Shown here: positions 21,390-30,365 of the stretch, in pieces
Numbering within the stretch: position 1 is the first letter of the stretch
Layout of the letters: the number at the start of each line of letters is the position of its first letter
DNA from: Ciborinia camelliae
Lineage: Eukaryota; Ascomycota; Leotiomycetes; Helotiales; Sclerotiniaceae
Assembly (NCBI GenBank): GCA_025890175.1
Contig: JANPYM010000004.1
Coordinates: 2,899,719-2,930,083, forward strand
DNA length: 30,365 nt
Reading direction: 5' to 3'
Translations under genes and position numbers: made by a program
The notes under the pieces: generated by a model
Databases searched by the model: none
Told to the model about the DNA's origin: nothing
The model's input: only the letters and a program-made list of their open reading frames with translations

Positions 21390-22530
21390 TTAGATTTATG
21401 GTATAAATATTTAAAATATATTAATAAAAATTATATATTTAAATTAATATTATTAAATAATAATAATTTAAAATTAAATTTTAATTCCTATTTATTATAT
21501 TTATATATAAAAATATATTAAAATATAAATAAAAATTTATTAATAATATTTAAAAATAAATTTAATATAATTAATATTGATATATATAATTTATTTAGGT
21601 TTAATTTAAAAAATAAAAGATATTTTATAATGATTTTTGATTAATATACAAAAACTATATAAATATATCTTATTAAATTTAAATTTAATATATTTAATAT
21701 TTTAATTGATTTTTATAATTTAATTAATAATCAATTTAATATTAAATTAAAACAAATTAAAATTAATAATATATTAAAATTTAAATTAAATAAATAAAAT
21801 TTATTTATAAAAAATTAAAGTATTATAATAAAATATATAAGTCTATATATATATTTTTAAAATAAAATAATTAAATAATTAAATTAAATTTTATTTAAAA
21901 TATTAATTAATTATATAATTGATTTAAAAATCCTTATTTTTCTATAGTTTTATTTAATTAAAAATATTAATTTTATTAAAAATTGTATTTATAATTGTAT
22001 AATTAATATTATTTTATATATATATATATTTAATAAAAAATTTAATTTAAATTATATTAAAATATTAAATTTATTAATATTTATATTTAAATATAAAAAA
22101 TAAAAAAATGAAAAATTAGAATCTAAAATTAAAAAAGGTATATTAGGAAAATTATAAATTTTAAAGATTTTATTATATATAAAAATTGATTATATTATAA
22201 TAAAAATAAAAATAATAAATATATTAAAAAATTTAATTTTAATTATAATAAAATTATTGATTATAATTAATTAAAATTAAATTTAAATAATAATAATAAT
22301 AATTTAAATTAAAATAATATTTAAAATAATAATTTAAATTATAATTATAATTAAAATAATAATAATTTAAATCAAAATAATATTCAAAATAATAATTTAA
22401 ATTATAATTATAATCAAAATAATAATTATAATCAAAATAATAATTTAAATCAAAATAATAATTTAAATTAAAATAATTTTAATAATTTAAATTAAGGGAA
22501 TTTAAATAAATTATTTTTTATAATTAAAAT
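21390..22530 (+). pseudogene. Copia GAG-pre-integrase and integrase relic
   Basis: LDLWYKYLKYINKNYIFKL at about 21390 is the pre-integrase zinc domain (normally LWHxRLGHxN), with His codons changed to Tyr. The catalytic core follows at about 21576: IDIYNLFRFNLKNKRYF, then IMIFD (second Asp, 21639-21641), YTKTI and YLIKFKFNIF. The region towards 22500 is an A-rich Asn/Lys-coding tract, probably from a low-complexity linker. Confidence 0.82.
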
Positions 22531-24000
22531 ATTATATAATTTTAATTTATTTATTTTAATTAGGCAATTTAAACAATTAAGAAAAATATTATTTAAAATT
22601 AATTTATATTATTGTATATATATAGTTTATATTAAATTATTAAATAATTAAGGTTTAAAATTTAAAATTGATAAATATAATTAAAATAAAATTTTATTAA
22701 ATTTTAGTATTAAAAATCAAAATAATAAAATTATAATTAAAAAATTTAATGATAATTTAATTAATTTTGAAATGTATTTAAAAATTATTAATTTAAAAAA
22801 AAAAGAATATTGGAATAAAACTATAAAATATAAAATTAAAATTTTTAAAAATAATAATATATAAAAATTAATTAATAATTTTGATATTATTAAAATAAAA
22901 TCTGTTGGATAAATCACGTGCCTACGGCACGCTTGCGCATGCGCCGCGCACGGCCGCGGCGTGCCGCTTGCGGCACCCCCGCGCTACGGCGCTAGCATGC
23001 GCTAGCGGGCATATATAGTTGATCTGTAGCATAGTTTTTAGAGCTTCGAGCCAAATACACTGCATACTATAGTACATTTGTTCTCCATCGCCCATGGTGA
23101 TTCCAACAAAATCTTTTAAAATTAAATGGGTATATAAAATTAAAAATTTATTAGATAATTATATCAAATTTAAAGTTAAATTTGTAGTTAAAAAATTTGA
23201 ATAATTATATGGATTAAATTATTTAAATATATTTATTAATATTATAAAACAAATGGTTTAGAAATTAATATTTGTATTAATTATTAATAAATTCTAGTAT
23301 ATATATAAAATTAATATGATATTAATATTTATATATAATATTATTTGAAATTTATAATATAAATAATAAAAATAATATAAATATTATTTTAAAATTAAAT
23401 AAAATATTATATAAATTAAAATAATTTATTAAAATATAATATTTAATTTTAAAAAATATATTATATAATTTAAATTTTATTTTTTTAATATTTAATAAAT
23501 ATATATTTATAAATAAAACTTTAGGTTTAATTTTAAATATATATATTAATAATATTATAATTATAAATTTTAATAAAATTTTAATTAAAAATTTTATAAA
23601 TAATTTAAAAAATTATTTAAATTTAAAAAATTTAAATTTTATACAAAATTATTTAAATATTAATATTAAAAAAAATAATAATTATATTAAATTAAATTAA
23701 AAAAATTATATTAATAAATATTTAATTAATTTAAATTTAAATAATTTTAATTTTATTAATATTTTTATAATATTTAAAAATAATATTAAAATAAATTATG
23801 AAAAAGTAAATAAATCTAATATTAAATAGATCCAAAAAATAATAGAAAAGCTTTTATATTTAGTTTTAAACATTAAATAAAATATTATTTTTGTAATAAT
23901 TAAATTAACTTAATTTATTTCAAATTTTAGTATTAATTATATAATTATAATTAAAAGGGTATTTAAATATTTAAAAAAATATTAAATTATTAAGTATTAA
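22530..24000 (+). pseudogene. Copia reverse transcriptase relic, split by an LTR-like insertion
   Basis: After the insertion at 22903-23108 the reading FKIKWVYKIK (about 23115), FKVKFVVKKFE, LYGLNYLNIFINIIKQMV and KLIFVLIINKF matches the copia RT start (KxxWVYKxK, YKARLVAKGF, QxxGxDYxETFAPVVK). Downstream motifs, including the YVDD region, are too eroded to point at with confidence. The insertion lies just upstream of the KWVYK motif. Confidence 0.82.
22903..23108 (+). mobile_element. 206-bp GC-rich hairpin LTR-like element inside copia RT
   Basis: Begins TGTTGGATAAATCACGTGCC, ends TGATTCCAACA (ends are inverted repeats TGTTGGA/TCCAACA), and is flanked by exact AAATC duplications (22898-22902, 23109-23113). 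The first half is extremely GC-rich within A+T-rich DNA and full of stems: GTGCC-TAC-GGCAC, GCGCATGCGC, GTGCCGC-TT-GCGGCAC, CGCTAGC-ATGC-GCTAGCG. No ORF. Removing it rejoins the copia reading frame. Shares its ends and second half with 29852-29998 in reverse orientation. Confidence 0.9.
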
Positions 24001-24044
24001 ATATAATAAAAATCTTAATAATTATATATAAGGATATTATAATA

Positions 24045-24465
24045 TTGATTATATAGGGGATTTAAATATTATAAAATTAATTAATAAATATATATTTATA
24101 TATATTAATAATTTAATTAATTAAAAAATTAAATTATAATTAATAATAATTTAAAATTTAATTAAATTAGAGTTAATTGTGATTAATTTAGTGATAAAAA
24201 AAGTAATATATTTTCAAAAAATATTAATTAAATTAAATTAATATAATTAAAATAAATTCTTTATATATTTAAATAATAAAATTATTATAAATATATTTAG
24301 AAATTTTATATTTTATAATAAAAGCAAATATATATTTATATATTATTATTATATTAAGAATTTAATTAATAAAGATTTAATTAATTTAAATTAGATTTTT
24401 TCTTTAAATTAATTAACAAATAATTTAATTAAATTATTAAATAAAATTAATTTAATTTAATAATT
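24045..24465 (+). pseudogene. Copia RNase H relic
   Basis: DYIGDLNIIKLINKYIFIYI matches the copia DYAGDxxTRKSTSGYxF block. LIKLELIVINL-like and VIYFQKILIKLN segments (near 24170-24245), then DN/RNFIFYNKSKYIYI (near 24290-24340), match the family's later Asp and the H-x-RTKHID region, the latter in mutated form. Stops interrupt throughout. Confidence 0.8.
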
Positions 24466-24486
24466 AATTATTAAATATTAATAAAA

Positions 24487-24519
<33 letters not shown>

Positions 24520-24981
24520 TGTATTAATAAAATTAATTGAATTAATCTTATTAATTCAATTATTAAAAAATTAATATTAAAAAGAATAAAATCAAAAGAT
24601 TTTTATTTTAAAAAATATTAATTTTAAAAAATAAAATCAATATCCATATATATTATATATATAAATTTATATTTTATTTTATTTTATTTTTATAAATTCA
24701 TTTAAAAATATATATATATATATATAAATAAATATTTATATATATTAATAAAATTAATTAAATTAATTTTATTAATTTAATTATTAAAAATTGATATTAA
24801 AAAAAATAAAATCAAAAGATTTTTATTTTAAAAAATATTAATTTTAAAAAATAAAATTGATATTTATATATACTATATATATATATTTGTATTTTATTTT
24901 ATTTTATTTTATTTTTATAAATTCATTTTTCATTTTATTTTATTTTATTTTATTTTTTTAAGAGAAAATTATTAAGGGGTG

Positions 24982-25467
24982 TGTTATATTTTAATTAAAT
25001 ATATAATATCTATCTCTTAATTAATTATATAATTTATTTATTTAATTAAATATATTAATTAATTAATTAAATAATTAATAAATTATATATTTATTTAATT
25101 ATATAGGGTATAATTAAATGTACAGTATGGTAGTACGAACTATGCGAACACATGCCTAGTACGATCATTCGAATCGTACAGGGTTCTTTTAGGATTCGAA
25201 ACGCCGCATTAGGAAAGGTTGATTCTTTGTTCGAATTTCAATTGGAAAAAGCAATATAGTGGGGTATTTCATTTCGATTCTGATTTTTGATTCTATACCG
25301 CAATAATATTATTTTATATATTATATATAAATATATAATATAATTATTATTATCTCTTAATATTTAATTTATTTATAGTGAAAATGAAAAATACGTATTA
25401 ACCAACTAGACACCCTGCACCACCGGCATATACCCCCTGTATATGCCTAAAATTCGAACTTGCAACA
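24982..25467 (+). repeat. Right (3') copia LTR
   Basis: 486 bp, beginning TGTTATATTTTAATTAAAT and ending CGAACTTGCAACA. Less mutated than the left copy; it keeps the canonical CA end and many CG and CA dinucleotides. Confidence 0.95.
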
Positions 25468-25789
25468 TTTTATAAATTCATTATATTTTTATAATTATAA
25501 TAAAATATTCTTTATAAATTCCAATATAATATTTAATATTATTTTATTTTCAATTACAATATTAATTATTCAATAAAATATTAATTATTTACAATCAATT
25601 TTTATTAATAACCTTCCTAAACTATAAAAAAATAAACAATTTTTTTTTTTTTTTGAAAAAAATCTATAATATTTTATAAAAATATTTGTTTTATATTTAA
25701 ACAATAATATATTTCAATCAAAATTATTATATTTCTCAATTTATTCTTTAATATTAAAAACATTTTATTATTATTTTTTGAATTATTAA

Positions 25790-26010
25790 AATAATTTAAT
25801 TATTTCAATAACCTATCTATTAGATTTAATTTCCCAATTCTATATTTAATTTCGAAATTATATATAATAAACATTTTGGTTTATTTAATTTATCCATTAT
25901 TTAATTTTTTTTTAATTATAAAATATTAAAAATTATTATAATCTATTTTTACAATAATAATATAACAATTATTTATAACATAATACCACCATTTATAAAA
26001 TATAATATAT
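25790..26010 (-). pseudogene. Gypsy RNase H relic
   Basis: Minus-strand reading KWWYYVINNC, IIIVKIDYNNF, YFIIKKKLNNG, then IIYNFEIKYRIGKLNLIDRL. This matches the gypsy TDHKNLxYFxTxKxLNxRQxRWxExL...FxIxYRPGKxNxxADxLSR block in order and spacing. Stops at former Gln and Trp codons; the Asp of TDHKNL is still Asp. Confidence 0.85.
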
Positions 26011-26499
26011 ATTACTAATAATTTTTAATCATAAATTATATAACATTATTTTATAAAATTCAATTTTTTAAAATAAAATACTACAAAATACCATTACAAT
26101 AATTCTTTTAAATTAAATTTTTTTTCAAATAATTAAAAAAATATATATTTTAAAATAAACTCTAATATATTTATTTTAATTATTATTTAAAATTTTGATT
26201 AAAAATATTATAATATTAATATAATAATAAATATTATTTTTAATATTTTAAAAAATATTTATATTTTTGTATTTTATACAAAAATATTTATATTTTTGTA
26301 TTTTATACAAAAATATTTATAATTTTTCTTTTTTTGGTTTTTTTAAATAATATTATTATTTTATTAATTATTTTCAAATATTTTTTAATAAATTATTAAT
26401 AAAAATTTGTAAAATTTAAAAAGATTTAAATCTTTTTTAAAATATTAAAAATAAATTATTTAATAATAATCTTAATCCTATTAAATTTTATAATAATAT

Positions 26500-27010
26500 T
26501 ATTATTTAATATTATAAATTTCAAAAATTTAACTTTTTTATTATTAAATATATATTTTTTAAATTTTATATAAAATTTATAAATAATTAGTTTTTTAAAT
26601 ATTTAACAAATATTATTAATATATTATTAAATATTTATCAAATAAATTAATATATTATTAAAATATATTATATATATAATATTTATTAATTTTATAAAAG
26701 TTTGATTAATATAAATTTGAAAAATAATAAAAATATTTAAATTATTTATAATAAATATAAAATGTTATTTTTTATTTATTTTTTATTTAAATTCAAATTT
26801 AATAATATATATTTTTTAAATTTAATTTAATAAAAATAATATTTTTTTATAATCAATTAAAAAATTTATTAATTAAAAATAAAAATATTTGATTTTTTTT
26901 AATAATCTGATTTAATTTTTTATAATTAATATATAATTAATAATCTTTATTTTTTTTTAAAATAAATATAATTAAAATTTTGATAAAATTTATTAAATAA
27001 CAAATTTATT
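26500..27010 (-). pseudogene. Gypsy reverse transcriptase relic with both catalytic Asp codons changed
   Basis: Minus-strand reading IIFILKKNKDY-LYINYKKLN, IIKKNQIFLFLINKFF, IIFIKLNLK, then a region for FQ-IYINQTFIKLI, IIYFNNILIYLINI and FNNKKVKFLKFII. These correspond to the gypsy LFVPKKDG-RLCVDYRxLN, YPLPxI, FTKLDL, FQxxIN, YLDDILIYS and FLGxxI motifs. The YLDD motif reads Y-F-N-N: both Asp codons (26659-26654) are AAT, each one G-to-A step from GAT. Confidence 0.88.
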
Positions 27011-27767
27011 TTTTAATTAATATTTTTTAAAATATTTTTTTAAAACTAATAATTCTTTTTTTAAAAAAATATATATTAAATTTTATAAAAAAATAATATT
27101 TAATTTTAATTTAATTCAATATTTTATTAAATAATAATCAAATAATAACCTACTTTTTTTTTTAAAAAAAAATTTATTTCAAATTTTTATATTTATTTAA
27201 AATACTAAAAATTTTTAAAATAAGGATTTTATATTTTATTTGTATTATTCTAAAATTAAATATTTAATTTAATTATAAAATTAAAACTTATATTTTCTTA
27301 TTTATTTTTTAATAAATTTTTTATATCAAAATAATTTTAATAAATTTTAAATTAAATTAAAAATAAAATTTTATTAATTATTAATTGATTTTAAAATTTA
27401 CCGTTTTTAATTATAAAAAACTTAAGATTATATTTATATTAAAATAATTTAAAATAATTAAAATAAATTAATAAATATATATCTTTTTATTTTTTAATAT
27501 ATTTATCACTTTTATAACAAATTAATAATTTTTATAAATAAAAATATAAATCTTTAATATAAATATTAAAAATATATTTTTCTTTAATATAAATTTTCAA
27601 TTTTATTTAATATATTTATTTTATTAAATTATATTAATTTAAATATTTCAATTAATAAAATAATAAAATATTATTAATCAATATTTTGATTTAAATATAA
27701 TAATAATATATTCTTCTTTATTTAAATCTAAAATTATAAAAACATTTAAAACAATTATTAAATTTTA

Positions 27768-27922
27768 TGTTAAGGTATGATGGAAGCATAGGATTAGATT
27801 GATTAGTGGGAATAGTAGAATCCTCGTAGAGGATTCTATTATTCCTACGAGAGCGTAGCCGCGTTCGTGCTACGCACGGACGCTACGCGCCGCGCTAAGT
27901 TCTATAGTCACCCGGTTCAACA
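27768..27922. mobile_element. 155-bp GC-rich hairpin LTR-like element
   Basis: Begins TGTTAAGGTATGATGG, ends CCCGGTTCAACA, and is flanked by exact TTTTA duplications (27763-27767, 27923-27927). Contains a 16-bp stem with a 3-nt loop (27810-27825 with 27829-27844, one G-T type mismatch) and GCGTAGC/GCTACGC stems in a CG-rich core (27853-27897). No ORF. Little affected by RIP although it sits in the A+T-rich gypsy carcass. Confidence 0.85.
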
Positions 27923-27949
27923 TTTTATTATTTTTTTATTAATATATTT

Positions 27950-28127
27950 TGTTGAGAGTAGCCAGGGCCGTATGAGCCGTACGGACCGCGAAGCGGCCCG
28001 TAGGCCTAATACGGCTTAGCGCCCTATCTTAAGCTTAAATAGCATACAAGGTTCAACCTTAGTTCTATAGTAATTTCAAAATACATCACACAACTTGCAC
28101 CTTCACGTGATCTACCTAATTCCAACA
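27950..28127 (-). mobile_element. 178-bp GC-rich hairpin LTR-like element
   Basis: Read on the minus strand it begins TGTTGGAATTAGGTAGATCA, followed by CGTG, and ends GGCTACTCTCAACA. Exact TATTT duplications flank it (27945-27949, 28128-28132). Its GC core has GCCGTAT/ATACGGC and CCGC-GAA-GCGG stems. The TGTTGGA...ATCACGTG start resembles the start of the element at 22903. It lies only 27 bp from the neighbouring element. Confidence 0.87.
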
Positions 28128-28132
28128 TATTT

Positions 28133-29393
28133 TATCATTTTTTATTAAAAAAATTTAATATTTTTTTTATTAATATAAATTTTTTTTTTTTTTAAAACAA
28201 TTTTTCCCAAAATATTTTTTTTAATAATATTAATATTTAAATAAATTTTTATAAATAATAATATAATAATTTAATTATTAATATTAATAATATTTTATTA
28301 ATTTTTTTTAATATTTTTAATATTAAATTTTTTTTATTAATTAATTTTTTTATATAATTTTTTAATTTAATTTTATTTTAATTTTAATAAATTTTATTAA
28401 TATAATATTTTTATTATTTTTTTATAATTTATAAAAAAATTAAATAAAAATTAAATAATGTAAAAAAATATTATATATTTTTTTAAAACAATAATTTATA
28501 ATATTAATAAAATAATATATTTAATTAATATTTTTCAATTTATATATTTATTTTATAAATTTTTTTCAAATTTTAAATTATTAAAAAAATTTAAATATTT
28601 TTTTATTTATATTAAAATATAGATTAACAAATAACCATTTTCAATATATATTATTTATTTTATATTTTATATTTCTTTTTAAATTATCCAAATAAAAAAC
28701 AAAATTATTTACATTTTGTTTTGAATATTATTTAACTTTTAATATTTGAATAATTATTATATATTATTAATTTTTTTTATTTAAAATTGTATTATATATA
28801 TATTCTTTAAATTTTATTTATATAATATTGTTTAATTAAATTGTATTAATAAATTAATATTATATTATTAAAAAATGTTTTTTAAAATATTATATTATAT
28901 AATTTATTTTTTAAATATTAATAAAAAAATAATATTCATTATTATTTTTAAATATTATTTTAATTTAAAAAAAAAAATCTTTTATTTAAAAAATATTTGT
29001 TTTTTTATATTAAAATAATTTCTAAAATTTTGAAGATCTAATATTTGATCTAAAATAAACAAATAATATATTATTAAAAATTATCAAAATTCCAACAATT
29101 TTTTATATTTAAATAAACTAAATTATAATTTTGTTTATAATTTTTATATTATTTTTTATATTTTATATTTATTATTTTAAAACATTACAAAAACTTTTTT
29201 TCAAAAAATTTTTAAATTTTAAAAAAAAACTTATACTTTATTAATATATATAAAAATTATTAATAATATTATTTTATATATTATTAACTTTAATATTTTA
29301 TTAAATAAATATAAAAATATTTTTTATTTTTAATATTATTTTAAATATTATTAATTTAATTAACAAATTATTTTTAAAAAAAATAAAAAAAAT
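28133..29393 (-). mobile_element. Gypsy 5' internal region (gag side)
   Basis: A+T-rich DNA between the right LTR and the short LTR-like elements; by position it held the primer-binding site and gag. No Gag motif can be read with confidence in either direction, and no frame above about 60 codons is credible. Confidence 0.7.
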
Positions 29394-29746
29394 TATTAAA
29401 ATAAAAAATATAAAAAATTAATTAAATTAATATTAATTTAAAATTTTTTATTAATTTTTAAATAAAATTTTTATTATTTTTTTAAATAATTAATAATATA
29501 TTATCAATTATTATTTAAATAATAATATCTTATTTAATATAAAATTTTATATATTTTCAAAATCCTTTTTATTTAATTATAAAAATCTGTTTTTATATAT
29601 ATCAAATAATTTATAATTTAAATATTGCACCGAAGATTCATTATTGATTGTTATTAAACACTAACAATCGCTAATATATTGGCTTTAAGCCTGAATTTTA
29701 TGCTCAGGCATCTCTTTTGTTTTTGTTGTCTTTTAGATTCGTAATA
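29394..29746 (-). repeat. Right (5') gypsy LTR
   Basis: 353 bp, uninterrupted. The inner end reads TATTAAAATA (TGTTAAGATA in the left copy); the outer end reads GATTCGTAATA and is followed by the GTAAC duplication. The outer 100 bp keep GGCTTTAAGCCTGAATTTT and GCTCAGGCATCTC, which the left inner copy has lost. Confidence 0.9.
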
Positions 29747-29851
29747 GTAACAGGAAGAGAAGAGAAGAGAAGAGAAGAAAAAAATAATTTATAAATTCTA
29801 TCTAGATAGGTATCTAGATATAGATTGTTCTGTATTGTACTACTATATACC

Positions 29852-29998
29852 TATTAGAAACCATAGGTGATAAAGACGGATATACTATAATATATAGTAT
29901 CCAGTATTCGGCTCGATTTTCTAAAACTATAAGGTTTCTATATAAGCCCGGCTGCGCGGCGCTAGCAATGCGCTTGCGTGCGCGTGATTTATCTAATA
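29852..29998 (-). mobile_element. 147-bp relative of the 22903 element, RIP-marked
   Basis: On the minus strand it begins TATTAGATAAATCACGCGC and ends CACCTATGGTTTCTAATA. Both ends differ from TGTTGGA/TCCAACA only by G-to-A or C-to-T steps. The second half aligns with 22903-23108: TAGTTTTAGAAAATCGAGCC against TAGTTTTTAGAGCTTCGAGC, and AATAC...ATACTATA in both. The GC-rich half is shortened. No matching 5-bp flanks (ATACC against TTATT), so the insertion is old or the flank rearranged. Confidence 0.75.
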
Positions 29999-30365
29999 TT
30001 ATTATTTTATTTTATTTAGATGGTTTTCTGATTTTTGAGTTTTTGATTATTGTCTATTGTCTATTGTCTACTGTTTACTGTTTCTATAGTGGAGTGGAGA
30101 GCTCAGCTAGCTAGGTAGGTGTATATGAATGGATGTGGTAAATCAAATTAAATCAAATCAAATCGGATATCGGATATCGGATATCGGGTAGTGGAGAGGA
30201 GGGGAGCTAATTATAAAGAAGTAGAAGTGAAATTTTGATGGGAGTGGACGCAGGTGTGTGGTGTGAGTGTTTGGGGGGGGGCGGGGAGATTCATTTAATT
30301 TGTGAATATCTACCTAGATATTGAAAAGGGGTTCAGTTGAGTTGAGTTTGTTGGTTGATTGGTTG
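29999..30365. other. Microsatellite-rich flank, no gene
   Basis: Base composition returns to normal. Simple repeats: TTGTCTA x3 (30050-30070), AAATC x4 (30140-30165), GATATCG x4 (30165-30188), GTGTGTG and G8 runs near 30250-30282. This mirrors the belt at the left end of the window. Confidence 0.8.

Larger units (their letters stand above)
17918..25467 (+). mobile_element. Complete Ty1/copia retrotransposon, RIP-inactivated
   Basis: 7550-bp element with two 486-bp LTRs (17918-18403 and 24982-25467) and exact TTTTA target duplications (17913-17917 and 25468-25472). Domain order on the plus strand is Gag with a zinc-knuckle remnant, protease, integrase, reverse transcriptase, RNase H. The integrase-before-RT order defines copia. 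A purine-rich AAGGGGTG lies directly before the right LTR, as expected for the polypurine tract; GGTTATACTACCCG follows the left LTR and should be the primer-binding site in mutated form. It is inserted into the gypsy element between its integrase and RNase H. A 206-bp LTR-like element interrupts its RT. Every frame is stopped many times; it is not autonomous. Confidence 0.96.
25473..27762 (-). mobile_element. Gypsy internal region carrying RT and RNase H
   Basis: Portion of the gypsy element to the right of the copia insertion. On the minus strand it holds the polymerase relics described separately; between and around them only A/T-rich sequence with scattered stops can be read. Confidence 0.85.
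12925..29746 (-). mobile_element. RIP-destroyed Ty3/gypsy retrotransposon, interrupted by later insertions
   Basis: Long-terminal-repeat element read on the minus strand. Its two LTRs (12925-13065 joined to 14503-14717, and 29394-29746) align throughout despite heavy C-to-T/G-to-A change, and the element is flanked by GTAAC duplications (12920-12924 and 29747-29751). Coding order on the minus strand is 5' LTR (right), gag region, reverse transcriptase (about 27010-26500), RNase H (about 26010-25790), integrase (about 17910-17260), 3' LTR (left). A purine tract suitable as the plus-strand primer (AAAAAGAAAAGC, minus strand) adjoins the left LTR at about 14718-14735. Subtracting the copia element, two short LTR elements and the 1.4-kb insert in the left LTR leaves about 7.5 kb, a normal gypsy length. 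No frame is open, so it cannot be autonomous. Confidence 0.92.

Noticed and set aside
22717..22917. Hydrophobic 66-codon minus-strand frame.
   Set aside because: It overlaps the copia RT relic on the opposite strand; A/T-only DNA yields Ile/Leu/Phe-rich frames by composition.
14718..29393. Integrated mitochondrial DNA (A+T-rich with GC clusters, as in some fungal mitochondria).
   Set aside because: Gypsy and copia domains in correct order, paired LTRs and target duplications explain the region; no mitochondrial gene is seen.

Overview
The window looks like nuclear DNA of a filamentous ascomycete (Pezizomycotina; a leotiomycete would fit, but that is a guess). The evidence is short spliceosomal introns (about 50-100 nt, GTAAGT-type donors, CTAAC-like branch sites), fungal gene families, microsatellite-rich spacers, and a block of about 17 kb of extreme A+T content carrying the C-to-T/G-to-A footprint of repeat-induced point mutation (RIP). 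All gene models were worked out by hand-translation and remembered family patterns, not by searches.

Left arm (1-9.4 kb, normal base composition): a microsatellite belt (1-1.44 kb); a cytochrome P450 gene on the minus strand (1515-3461) that looks broken; an intact small SnoaL/NTF2-like protein gene on the minus strand (4956-5446); a short conserved-looking gene relic (about 6.2-6.35 kb); a fungal rhodopsin-type (PTH11-like) multi-spanning membrane protein gene on the plus strand (6618-7994) with a probable frameshift near its end; and an intact 242-residue ORF (8628-9356) that resembles a 2H phosphoesterase without its catalytic His motifs. P450 plus SnoaL-like neighbours suggest the edge or remnant of a secondary-metabolism locus.

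Middle (9.4-12.9 kb): gene-free spacer with two copies of a dispersed repeat (about 10.4 and 11.8 kb), a 7-bp satellite, and two solo-LTR-like elements (12330-12545 and 12718-12924).

Right arm (12.9-29.75 kb): one nest of retrotransposons whose order of arrival can be read from exact 5-bp target duplications. A short LTR (GGAAG duplications) was split one base from its end by a Ty3/gypsy element on the minus strand (12925-29746, GTAAC duplications). The gypsy element was later split by a complete Ty1/copia element on the plus strand (17918-25467, 486-bp LTRs, TTTTA duplications). Three short GC-rich, hairpin-rich LTR-like elements then landed in these AT-rich carcasses (22903-23108, TSD AAATC; 27768-27922, TSD TTTTA; 27950-28127, TSD TATTT). 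A fourth, RIP-marked relative lies outside the nest (29852-29998). The left gypsy LTR is itself interrupted by 1.4 kb of tandem repeats ending in a 127-bp MITE-like hairpin. All gypsy and copia coding regions are dead: stops throughout, and key catalytic or metal-binding codons changed by C:G-to-T:A transitions.

The best candidate for something undescribed is the set of 150-210-bp GC-rich hairpin LTR-like elements, which stay GC-rich inside RIP-destroyed DNA.
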